Both the position numbers and the translations under genes were made by a program. Below, one piece after another: positions 13,904 to 25,700 of a stretch of DNA of 64,000 bases; the first letter of the stretch is position 1; each line of letters opens with the position of its first letter. Below the pieces are notes generated by a model. The model made no database searches, was not told where the DNA came from, and worked only from the letters and a program-made list of their open reading frames with translations. The stretch is from Aptenodytes patagonicus (lineage: Eukaryota; Chordata; Aves; Sphenisciformes; Spheniscidae): positions 163,284,853 through 163,348,852 of the forward strand of contig NC_134950.1 in NCBI RefSeq assembly GCF_965638725.1, written 5' to 3'.

Positions 13904-14529
13904 TGAAAAAGAAAAATTAAAGAAAATTAAGCAAATTGATTGAAGGGAAACAAATATCTGAATTCAGGTGGGATAACTCCCTCCTCTTGCTTGCCTCTTT
14001 CCTGATGGAGAGTCATGTGCAGAAAAATCTGCTATGGCAGACTCAGTAAGTTTTAGTGCTTTGTTCCCCCTTCAGAACCCAAAAGCAACTTTTGGGAAGA
14101 GGGACAATGGGTGAAATGCCAAAAATCCCTTTGGTCAAGCTGTCATGCCCGGCTGATGCCCTTAGGAAGCCCGTGTGCCAGGTCAGCAGGTATTCCAGCA
14201 CCGGGGTCAGCAGGCAGAAAGGGAGGAAAGGTGCATTTTCACCAAAGGCTAGAGGGTGATAAGGGTCTTCTCATGAACTGCTACTTTGGGATTGAACCCA
14301 CTTTGTGCTACTTCATGTTTTCCTCAAAAGCAGTCACCACTTACCACGGTGACACCATTTACCAAGGTTACAGGCAGACTAAATGCCGATGTGCATTTAT
14401 TTATAAAGACTTGTTTTCATTTTTCTGATCTGCACCCTGGAGTTTGGGCTCAGTTCAACCAGGAATAGCACTTCCAGCAACTTGATGCTTATTTAAGTAC
14501 TTAATACTAAATAACAGCAGTAGCAACCA
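13904..14529. other. Intergenic DNA just past the DPP6 3' end
   Basis: Nothing recognisable lies between the CR1 fragment and the inferred polyadenylation site except the second AATAAA. If that second signal is used, part of this stretch would be 3' UTR. Confidence 0.4.
14394..14399 (-). terminator. Possible alternative polyadenylation signal AATAAA
   Basis: A second TTTATT on the plus strand (approximate position) lies about 155 bp beyond the first signal. It could be an alternative DPP6 3' end or a chance hexamer in AT-rich DNA. Confidence 0.25.
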
Positions 14530-14546
14530 GGGTGGTAAAATAATGT

Positions 14547-14552
14547 TTTATT
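14547..14552 (-). terminator. Probable DPP6 polyadenylation signal AATAAA
   Basis: The plus strand reads TTTATT, giving AATAAA on the transcript strand about 2.05 kb after the stop codon. It is the first canonical hexamer I found downstream of the coding region. Cleavage would be expected 10-30 nt further, around 14520-14537. Confidence 0.55.
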
Positions 14553-16330
14553 CCATGAATGAACAAACACTACCATGCCACATCCTAAAGTTCTTTCTAC
14601 AAAAGATTGTGGACAAAGCAGATTTTTACATTTCTTGGGTCAAGTTCATTTCAGGCTTTTGAGCCTGTTCAGTGTAGCAAAATCTGGACACGCAGCATTC
14701 TTATTGTCTATTTGGCATTTTGCCAGATAAAGCAGATTTATACCGTAGTTCTTGTTCACACAATGTTGATGCACTGTAAATTAAAGAAGATAATCAAAAC
14801 CAAACTAGGTCATTTCTATGGTTTATCAATATATTTTTCATGATGGTCAAAGTACAACCAACATTCAAAGCTTAAAATAATGAAGATAAAAAAGACACAC
14901 TAAAGAACACAATGGAAACATCATCGTTGCTGTCAGGATGTGAGTTTACCCACAGTACTATGTAAAAAGTAGAAACCGGCGTTGACATTCAAGCTGTCAA
15001 AACAAGAAAAGAAATTACATTAATTGTTATATTTCCAAGCTAGTACTTCTAAAGAGTCCTGATCAGCAAAGAAGTGTTATCGCATGCATGCTGAACACAA
15101 GACTAATATTGGATCGGGGACCTGACAAATAACGGACTTACATTCCTTTATATACAACAAAATGAAATATACAGTATTAATACTGGCTGTACATTTGGTC
15201 AGAATATTTTACAAGGAGCGACACTAGTCAAAATTCTTATGACGCAGTAAGTGGAAGTGAATGAATGTTGGATTTCTTTCTGAGAGTTGAATTTTTTCAC
15301 AAGAAGTTTTAAAAGTTCCTTTGCACTGCTATAATGGAGTGTTAGATATTCTAAAGCAAAAATGCCGCCATTTTTTTTCTTTTATGCTAGTGTGAGCGGA
15401 AGAGATAATTAAACGTGTTTGGAATGTGCTAATCATTGACCTGGAATAAAACTAAGCCACAGACAGCATGTGCAATAAACCTCTGCACATTGGTTCTGTT
15501 TAAATGGCTTTATGAGATTATCTGTGAAGTATCTGGTACAAATTTCTGCTACCGTAGCCTCATCTAGTCATCCCCCAACAGGTTGCCAACCAACCGTTCC
15601 AACACTAAAAGAAGAAAAAAAATAATTGTGACTGTCGCATATTTTTCTATAGTACAATAAAAATATCTCAATATTAAGCTGATTTAGCTTATTTATATGC
15701 ATATCTCTCAAGGCTGCCAGAGAAAATACTCAATCTTGCAGGCAAAGGCTATGCCGGGAACATGAAAGTGAGATTGCCTTTGCTTTAGTCTAATAGATTT
15801 TTTAATGTCTGGGTACCTCGACCCCCGTTGCCTCTTTAGAACCCTAAGGTCTAAAGTGAGTTGGATAATTCAGTGTATGTTTTTACCCCATCCAGAACAA
15901 GCTGAGAAGCTGATAAGGTAAGCACAAGACCCAGTGAAAACAGAAGTAAAAGCTATACAAAATTAAGAAATAATTACAGGAAGGTAAAGATCAGTGTAAC
16001 TATAGCAATATTTCATACAATTGAATTTGTGTGTCCTATAGCAATGAGAAACCTTCTGAACATGGGAAAGAGCAGGCAAGTATGTATGAATCAGTATCCT
16101 TTAAAATAATTGTGCTATAATCTTTTCCATGTATTAGGTTAGGTCTTTTTTCTGACACAGTGTGATGCTAACTATAGTAACCTTAATACGGATGACGGAT
16201 TTCACTGCTACTGCTTGATTGCTTGAATGCAAAGAGACATTAAATCTTCCAGTCCTCAAAGCGGTTTCTTGGGGTGTTCCTTCAAGTTCAGTGTCTTGCC
16301 ACTTTCACGCTAGAAGTCACTTTGTGGCAA

Positions 16331-16380
16331 ACAAAAAAAGAAAGAAAAAAAAGGGGGAAAAAAAAGAAAGAAAAAGAAGA
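16331..16380. repeat. Purine-rich tract (A/G) in the DPP6 3' UTR
   Basis: About 50 bases are almost wholly A and G on the plus strand, with AAAG and GGGGG blocks. On the mRNA this is a C/U-rich tract about 220-270 nt after the stop codon, the kind of sequence polypyrimidine-binding proteins can contact. Function is inferred only. Confidence 0.7.
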
Positions 16381-16601
16381 TGTTGGTTGTGATGGATTAA
16401 TTTCAGACAGCAGTTTCTGCTGAGTTCACCATGCTTAATGTTCTTCCATTTAGGAAGGAGTTGCTGTCAAGTAAAGCAGATGAGCTGCTTTCAGTTTTCT
16501 TTAAATACATGCTAACAACTTAACATCTCTTTCTTCAGGAAAATGATCCAGTTGCATATTGTTAGAGAGATCTGCCTTGTGCTTAGCATGAACAAGTAGG
16601 G

Positions 16602-16748
16602 TTAATCGTCGTCCTCCTCCTCTTTCAGTGGGGCTATCGGGAGTTTGTCCTGAACTTGGAAACATGCTACAAAGAAGTTGACAATGGAGTTGTACAAATG
16701 CTGCTCCAATGCTGCATTGTTAAAGTAATGGCTTTCGTCGGGGTAAAT
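16602..16748 (-). CDS. DPP6: DPP6 last coding exon (48 codons plus TAA)
   Basis: The exon follows TCTTTGCAG and encodes [33 protein letters not shown] and [15 protein letters not shown], then TAA at 16602-16604. His of DESHYF aligns with DPP4 His740. The acidic tail EEEDDD resembles the EDEEED end of mammalian DPP6. The exon continues into the 3' UTR. Confidence 0.96.
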   Translation of the reverse strand: MYPDESHYFNNAALEQHLYNSIVNFFVACFQVQDKLPIAPLKEEEDDD

Positions 16749-19700
16749 CTGCAAAGAAACAAGAAAATACACACCGTTAGGAGCTTAAAGTCTCAGGACT
16801 GACCATATCTGCAGCTCAAGCTGGCCTGCAAACCCACTGCTTCTCCTCAGCACTGTGTCTTCCCGTAGATGCACATGAGGTCCAGGGTAATTCAGGTACC
16901 ACAGCACTCTGAGCGCAGACTTGCATCTTCCTTCAAAAGGAACTTTTTTGGGGAGGATTTTTCATTTAACTCCACTCTGAACAAGTTCAGGCTAAGCAGA
17001 ACCAGACGACACTTAAAAATAACAGTGCTTGCTCCTTGTGAAAAGTGAAAAAAAACCCAGTGCAAGTCTGTGGAGAGAAAAGGCATTAGGTTTTTACTGA
17101 CTAAAATGAGGCCTTTAAAGAAAAAATGTCATTAAGTAAAAAATTGAAATAAAAGCTTGCTGGAAAAGTAATTAAATAGAAAAAATGTGGGAAGCTAGAA
17201 ATGAAATAGTTTAAACACAACTTTCCATTTTAATGAAACAGATAACTTCTGCACATGTTAAAGGAGGGTCGTAAGAGGGTCGTAATGGATTGTCTAGACC
17301 AGGACATTGAAGGGGGAAAAATGAGTTTCTAGGGCTGGATCCTTGCAGGCAGGACTAAGGTGTCTCACTGTTGAGTACCTCAATCCAAGACGTAGACCCC
17401 TCAGCCCTCTATTCAGTCCTCAACTAAACTTTGAGGTGCCTCTAGCCCATCAGTGGCTTCAAGCTCTAAAGTACTAATGCTTCTGCACTGGGAAATATGC
17501 AGGGGCGCCTCAGTCACTGTGCCGACCCAACTCGTGCCGGGCTCGTTGCGTAGCTCCCGTGTCTGTGCTCCAGCCTATCTGCCTTTGGAGCATAATGGAG
17601 TGAGCATACCCATCACATGAAGCTCCACAGAAATGCAGCCAGAGGGAGCTGGTATTCAGTAAATCAAGCATTAGCAGGACTTAGGCACTGCAACGCAACT
17701 GTCTATACTGTGAGCATGGTCCCTGGCATGGTTCGATCCTGGGCTAGTTGCACTCTCCTGGCCGTGGCTTGAGATGTAGCAGAGGTCAGGGACCATCCCC
17801 ATGGCTGGTGGATGGGTTCATTTTGGAAGCTTTAATGGCTTGGACATGGGCCATTCAGCAAATCAGAGATGTAATTCAGCAGAAAGAGGGGCTTTCCAGA
17901 CCAGAGCATGTCGTTCGCAGAGGGATGTCAGATTTAAGAGACATCTCTCTCCTTAACTTTTCTGGTTGATTTAATTTAGATCCCTGTTTCCCTGTAATTA
18001 ATCCTGAATTTAGCCTGTTGTTCCCAAAGAAAGTAAACAGGCACCAATTCATTAGAGAGATGTCTCTCAAAACCTAATTTTCTGTAATTTAATAACTGTT
18101 CAACAACTGTCCAAACCAAAACAGTGGTATCAAATAAGCACGGGAGTACATAGGAACACATTATACGCTGGTGCTATTTCTCCTGCCAGCCTGAGTTTGC
18201 AAGTGGCTTTTCAAAGCTTGCTTCATAACAGCAGTTTGAGTTCAAACTGGGAAATAACTGTTCAACTATGAAAAAAAGAAACACATACTGTACCTGCAAG
18301 CTGTAATTAGCCTTTGCCCTAATTAGGTGTGTGATAAGGTCTGCAGTATGCTGAAAATGGATTTTTTCTGTAAAAACAGATTACAATCATTAAAGAGGCA
18401 AATTTAATTAAGAAAAATCAAAGCCATCCCAAAAATATAATGAGCTCAAATGATGGGCTAACTTACCATCAGCAGTAGCATGAATGATCAAAAATGTCTG
18501 TTCCTTCAGTAATGAGACTCTGTGTGCTAATTTGGTGATCTGTTGAAGGTACAGGTTGCAATAAGATTAAAAATCTTGCTAGAAATTAGCAATTTATATG
18601 GAGAAAATAGAAGCACTTAATTCCATTTGATACTTCATCACAAGGATAACAAGCAGACACCAGCACAGCATATTCTCTTGGCTACTTGAATCAGTCTGGA
18701 GGTAAAATAGACCCCCACCCTGTCCTTCCAGGCTCAGTATCAGCAGCAGGAAGAGGTCAGAGACCCTCATCTGTTCTGATAATGTTCACCAAAAGCCTGA
18801 ACTGCAGAACACATGGAATATGTCAAAGTGAATTTCCAGTGAATACAAAACACCGATGAAAAGCGTGCCCAGGTGCCTATGCCTAAGAACTCTTCAGAGA
18901 GCTGGAGTGACTTTGGTATGGTTTGAAAGCCAACCTCGATGAGCTTTGACAGCCTGGGGGAGGATCTGATACTAAATTCAAGTGTCCACTGCTGAGAATG
19001 CCTTTGCTGCCAACTGTCTTTCAGATGCACAGGGAAAATACAAATCTGAGTGACTGCAAATGGTACTGGGTAAGAGAAATTAAGGGCTTCTCCACTTTTT
19101 GCTCCATTGTTCAGAAGAATACAAGTCTTAAGGAGACTCCAAAAGACTCCAGAAAAGTCTTGGAGTGGCAAAAGGAATGTATGTCTCAAATCACAGGTGT
19201 TACTGCTTTATAGGGGTGTCCTGGTTTTGGCAGGGATAGAATTAATTTTCTTTCTAGTAGCTGGTACAGTGCTGTGTTTTGGATTTAGGATGAGATTAAT
19301 GTTGATAACACACTGATGTTTTAGTTGTTGCTTAGTGCTTACACTAGTCAAGGACTTTTCAGCTTCCCACACTCTACCGACTGAGAAGGCTGGAGGTGCA
19401 CAAGAAGCTGGGAGGGGGCACAGCCAGGACAGCTGACCCCAACTGGCCAAAGGGACATTCCATACCATGGGACGTCATGCTCAGTACATAAACTGGGGAA
19501 AGCTGGCCGGGGGGGCCGCTGCTCGGGGACTGGCTGGGCATCCATTGGTGGGTGGTGAGCAATGGCATTGTGCATCACTTGCTTTGTATATTCTTCTTCT
19601 TCTTCTTCTTCTTCTTCTTCTTCTTCTTCTTCTTCTTCTTCTTCTGATTTTATTCTATTTCAATTATTAAACTGTTTTTATCTCAACCCACGAGTTTTCT

Positions 19701-22700
19701 CACTTTTACTCTTCCAATTCTCCCCCCACCGGGGGGTGGGGGGAGTGAGCGAGCGGCTGTGTGGGGCTCAGTTGCCGACTGAAGTTAAACCACGACAAGG
19801 GGGGCAGGGAAGAATAGCTGTCTCAGCTTAAATTCATGTTTCCTTCACTGTTTAAAGGCATGTGCCCTAGCTCTCATTCACTTGCATGAGTTAATGTATT
19901 TGATTAACTGTTAACTGATACCCTTGTATCAATCCTATCTTATACCTGTTTTCATCTTCCCACTGTCCTATGTGGTTTCCACAGAAGATAGCCAAGTGCA
20001 TCTCCAACAGCAACAGAACCTTCCATGCTTGGTTATGGAGGTCGAATTAGCTGGCTAAAAACATTGGCATGTATTATTAAGATATGGTCACTGTCATTTT
20101 ACATTACAGATTATGTGTATCTCTCCTCATTTAAAAGATAAAGCAACCCTGAACATTAGAAGTGGCCCTGCGTATTTCCTTGGTGCTAGAGGCAAGTTTT
20201 TGGAAATTTTGGTGGATGCAGGCCTGTTCTGGCTTTCTTGCAGCTCCACGCTCTGTATTGACTTAGAAAGTGTTTGCAAATTTTGTAAGGGTGCCCTCTG
20301 ATCTTCCCTCTATTGTTAGACTTAATTAATGAGTTCTCTCATCCTCAGATTGCTCGCTGCGATGCTTAAGTCTTGTGATGGTGTATGCACATATCTTGCA
20401 CTCTGTTCTCCCCCTATATGGCTCCTTCCTCTCCGCTCCCCCAGTTGTAACCTACCACATGACAATACAGCTTTTTTGGAGTCTACATCAAGTCTTGAAT
20501 TATGTGGCCTTCATAAGTTCGTGTCTGGTCCACGGGTTAGGAGCAGTTCTTCTCCCTAAGCAATTCATGGTTCAACTGTGGCGTGTAGGAGACGTGTATC
20601 AGTTAGGGTCCGTACCCAGAACAGTGCCATGCTCTGCGGAGAGCTCAGGTGCTGTTCCTAGCAGTTAATCCCAAGTCAGCTAAAAGTACCACTATTTGCT
20701 TAGGCCAGCTTTTCAACGCACAAAGAGCACGTGGCAATACAAAGCTCTCATTTCTGGAATATCTTCCCTTGCTTTCACCTCTACTGACCCGCCTTCAAAT
20801 TTCTAAAAGGGCTAAGAGAGTTAGCAGTGATCTAGAGATCATGAGTGCAAAATCTGAGAGACAATGATCTCAGAATTTAGATAGCCAGGAAAAGCTTCCA
20901 CTGCAGGGGCACAGGGTGCTACCTGCCTTCTCTGTAAGAAAACAGTTTCAAACCTTTGCTGCCTTCACGACTTCTAGCTGAAGACAAGGCTTAGCAGGCT
21001 TAACAAGGTTTTCTGTATAACAAATTTTGTTTGTGTGACTATTCTTTATTAGGTTTTTCCTAATACATATTAAATAATATCCTCATTAACTGGTGCCATG
21101 TCTCCTTTTCCATGTCCTGCCCAACTCTGGCACACAGTTCTGCCTATGTGAAATATCACATCTGTGCTTACTTTGAAAAAGCCAAGAGAAGCTGAGCTTC
21201 ACTTGACTTTGGATCAAAAATTGTATCTGAGAGAATCAAAGTGGCAAGACTATTGGGATGAACTTTAAAGGAGGTCATGACATCCTGTCCACTTAGGCAC
21301 ACCTGAGTCACTCAGCCGCAGTTCTTTCAATCTGTAAAACTGGAATAACTGTATTTACCCAATTTAGAGAGGCAGACATGAAGGTTAATCAATAAAAAAC
21401 GTATCCATTATTACTATTAAGACAACAAAAGCAGTCAGCAGGCTGAAGGACACCTTCAGACTTTTACTAGTGCATATCCTGCTCCTTTCCCAAAAGAGAA
21501 CACATGGAGGAAGAGTTAAAACTCCATTCACGTTTTATCAGGGAAATGCAGTGCCCATGCAGTTACCTCGTATGCTCTGTTATCAATCCCATGCAAGCCC
21601 AAATATCTTTCAGAAAAGGCTGAAGCTTGAAAAGAAAAAAAGAAAACATGTCTTTCAGTTATAAGTGAGTACACTGGTGCTTCTGAGTCAAATACTGCAA
21701 ATACTAAAAAAGACCTTATTTTCTAACATTGCCTTAGTTACACAGGACATATTTCTGACAGTTTTTGAAAATGCACTAAGAATACATATGATACTACAGT
21801 CCTTCATTATCACCATGTACTTATGGTTTCTAAATCAGTCACAGAAGAGCTTTTTTTTTTTTCATTAATGCAACTGAGATACAAGAGAAAAGCACTATCA
21901 TATTGTGTCCCTTTCTCCTTTCACATGGGGCCATCTCCATCAACAGTCGACTGCGGGCTTCCATTGTTCTCAGGGATAACTGTATGGGACCTGATGGCTG
22001 GCTTAACACCACTGATTTTTATGGCAGTCCCCTGATTTTCACTGGGACTAAGTGCAAAGGGAACTGGTGTCCCTAAAAGAAAGGACCACCGTGTGCAGTG
22101 GAGTATTGCCGCTAGAGAGAGGATGAAGCGGGCAGGCTGGAGCACAGCTCCACGGATGGATGGTTCAGGAAAGAAAGAAGCACGTTCAAGGCAGTGGTGC
22201 AGGTTGGTGTCAGAGGCTGGAGGGCTTTAAAGCCAATTCTCTTTTATTTAAAAGAGGTGAGTAATTACTTTGACCACCATGGTTGGTCCCACTGGTGCCA
22301 GCAAAATTGCTCTTGAGGGGGAAAAAAGGGTTTATAGCTAGTCCTAAGAAGACACACAATACAAAACAGGCAGAATCTTGGGGAACAAAGAGAAGATAAC
22401 TGGGAAAGATTAGGGCAGAAACATCATTTGTGGTAGCAAGAGGGTCTGTGGGCTCTGGGATGGGGTTTACCATATAGTTTGAAGTCTGTCAGTGGGGAAA
22501 GAGCAGCTCCACAGGCGAACACCTGGTTCTCTTCGCCAGCTGGAAGCATGTAAGTGCTCAGGTAGCCGCCATAATCCTGGAACACAAATGGAGCAGGGGC
22601 GTCAGCGGTCCTGCAATGAGGTGCTGCTGCTTTTGGGTACAGAAACAGGGCAGCTGAGACCTTGCAGCAAACTCTCAGCCATTATAGAGCCCTGAAAAAA

Positions 22701-25700
22701 CATGAAACAAGGGATATCTCCCTGGCTTTGGCAGATGAGGCTGAAGATGAACTCAGTACTCGTCACACTCTCCTGAAGGCAGGAGGGTTTTGTGCCCAAG
22801 AGCTTGCCTCTTTTCATCCCACCTTATGGCTATAGGTCTAATCAGATATGTTACCTCTCCAAAATATTACCCCAGTCTTTCGCTGTTTAAAATGGATATC
22901 ACAATTTCAGCATCTGCCGTCAGCCTGTTAACAATTCCCTGCAGAGATGCTGTTGTATGTGCAGCTCTTCGCCCACTCTAAGCCTGCATCTCCCACAATA
23001 AACAATTTCTACATGCAGTCCCATTCTCATTTCAAACTGTGTGTACTTTGCAATTGCTGTTTCCCAGCCGGGCACACACTGTGGTGCAAATCAGCCTCAG
23101 AAATCAATATTGTTGTTGTACATTTGTACGACACAAGCTAGGTCTACCCACAAACCCATAGGCCTTAAGGGACAAGATGAAAGTGAAATGAAAGTTTGCA
23201 AGGGGAAAAAATAATTAATTATCTGACAGCATTTTTCTGACAAATAGTCACTTTCTGCACTTGGAAGTTAATTAAAAAAAAATTGACGAATACATTGATA
23301 AAATGAAAGCTTTCATCTTTAACATCTCTGAGCAAGAAGCAGTCTATCTCAAAAATTAATAATGAAAAATTCACCACTGACATATTCAATAAATCAGGAT
23401 TTAGCTCAGCTGCTTAGCCACACCAGCCAACCAGAACAGCACAGAGGAACAATGGGAAAACATTACCTTCCCAAACACACCGACTCGCATTTTATCAATG
23501 TAATGCTCCTTCAGCATTGTCCTAGAACACGAGAGAGGAGAAACAATGGGTTAAAAATATTTTTGTCTTAGATATAGTAAACATAGTGTGATTTTTATCA
23601 GCTTGAATTTGGGATGGCCACAGAAAAACAATGTAGACAATCTAAATTCACGCTGCTACACGCCGCTTTCACGTGAATCTCTGTTCTATTTAATCTTGCG
23701 ACCTGTTGTGTTGGATTTGACCAAGCAATGGCAACAAATAACTTGCACTACCTCTGAAAGTCATAATAAAGCTGATGCTATTACACTACTCTGATACTGT
23801 TTTTAGCGTGATTATGTGCAGAATAAAACTAACAGTATGACAGGACTTGACATTTAGGGTTTTGCACTGTTTTTTCTGTTTTAAAAATTTTAAGGGTTTA
23901 AAGATGGATTTTTTCCAACTACCAGACCAGCAAAAAAATAATGTAGGAGCTGATATTCAAGCTTACTTGTTCGTAGCTGTATGACTGTACAGAGCTAAAA
24001 ATAAATAGGCTTTGAACACATGATACAGATAAGTGTGCTCTAATTTAGCTCTGCTTAAGGCTTCTTTTTCTCCCTCTGCACTGGCTGGCATGAGCTCTCT
24101 CTCACATGCCGTGACTTGGTCACAGCTGTATGACTGCATTGTCCTTCCCACCCATCTCCTTGCTCTACCCTACACACCATTAAAGCAACAAGAACTAATG
24201 ACAGTCTTGAGTTAATTATAATTAATGAATTAATTTCTTCAATAACAGTGTCATTCACCGGACAGCTTCCAACTGATCCTTCTCTTCCAAAAGGCCCAGC
24301 CTCCTCTTAACCTCATGCAGTAGCTTAGTGCCTTGGAAGCCACTCCCGCGGCCGTCAAACTTCAGCACGATGGTGTTGTGAGAGCTGACCATGACGCTTT
24401 CCCACGTCACCTCAAATCTCTCCGTTACAATCTGGCTGCCAGGCGTCCCATCTCTGAAACAGAAACAGGCATCAAGCAAAGGCAATGGCACCAAGCATGG
24501 GCCAAACACTGTCCCCGGGGCCGTGAGCTTGCCGTGGCAATGGGGACAGGCAGCTCCCGCATGCATTGTAAGGCAGGGCAGATTTCAGGAAGGGGAGACT
24601 GTCCTGGTTTCAGCAGGGATAGAGTTAATTTCCTTCCTAGTAGCTGGTACAGTGCTGTGTTTTGGATTTAGGGTGAGAACAATGTTGATAACGCACCAAT
24701 GTTTTAGTTGTTGCTCGGTAGTGCTTACACTAGTCAAGGACTTTTCAGCTTCCCACGCTCTACCGACTGAGAAGGCTGGAGGTGCACAAGAAGCTGGGAG
24801 GGGGCACAGCCAGGACAGCTGACCCAAACTGGCCAAAGGGATATTCCACACCATATGGCGTCATGCTCAGCATATAAAACTGGGGGAAGAAGAAGGAAGG
24901 TGGGACGGTCGGAGTGATGGTGTTTGTCTTCCCAAGTAACCATTACATGTGATGGAGCCCTGCCTTCCTGGAGATGGCTGAACACCTGCCTGCTGATGGG
25001 AAGCAGTGAGTGAATTCCTTGTTTTGCTTTGCTTGCGTGCATGGCTTTTGCTTTACCTATTAAACTGTCTTTATCTCAACCCACGAGTTTTCTCTCTTTT
25101 ACCCTTCTGATTCTCTCCCCCATCCCACCAGGGGGGAGTGAGTGAGCGGCTGGGTGGGGCTTAGTTGCTGGCTGGGGTTAAACCATGACAGAGACCAGTC
25201 TCTGCAACGATGATGTGCAGAAGGCTGGTTGTGTGGGATGGGTTTTGAAGCTGGGGTGGAAGCTGCAGGTTGGTTTCTGCCTCCCTCTTTGCACAGCAAC
25301 TATTGCTGCACTAAGCTGAGCTTTGAACAAACCTAGCAAGCACATCACTAACTGGGCAGGATTCCTTCTGTGAGTAAACCAGGGCAGTGACACAGAGGTC
25401 AGTTGAGTTTTTCCTTTTTATACCTGCTCTAATCTATACCTATTTTCTACATTCCCCAAAGATGGTATTTTTGTGGTGGAGGGGTTTCTGTGAGGAGCCT
25501 GGCTTTGGGGTGTGCTGACACTGCCAAAATATGTTGGATGAAGCTTGCAAATATCAATCGTCCTTTCCTTTACTGGCAAGCATTGGGGTTTCATTTACTG
25601 CCCCCATTCACCCAGCCCAGACCTTCCTTCTCCTACGGGGTTCTCAAGAGAGGATGTAGGTAGAGCTGTCAATCACTTCTGTCACCACTGCTTCACACAA

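Larger units (their letters stand above)
14530..16601 (-). other. DPP6: DPP6 3' UTR (3' end inferred)
   Basis: Sequence after the stop codon is AT-rich and free of recognisable transposons as far as the AATAAA on the minus strand. Length is about 2.07 kb if cleavage occurs near 14530. A C/T-rich tract on the transcript strand lies at 16331-16380. The 3' limit is an inference from the signal alone; a further AATAAA about 155 bp downstream could serve as an alternative. Confidence 0.6.
18540..21566 (-). other. DPP6 intron (3027 bp) with solo LTR and MIR-like relic
   Basis: The intron holds a 581-bp LTR at 19217-19797, antisense to DPP6, and a MIR-like relic near 21280-21410. The remainder shows no coding potential. 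Confidence 0.85.

Noticed and set aside
19208..19578. Open frames within the LTRs (both copies, both strands)
   Set aside because: They lie in non-coding LTR sequence, recur in both copies because of shared sequence and match no retroviral protein.
19591..19645. Short regular repeats as a CRISPR-like array
   Set aside because: It is a 3-bp microsatellite without spacers in a vertebrate LTR.
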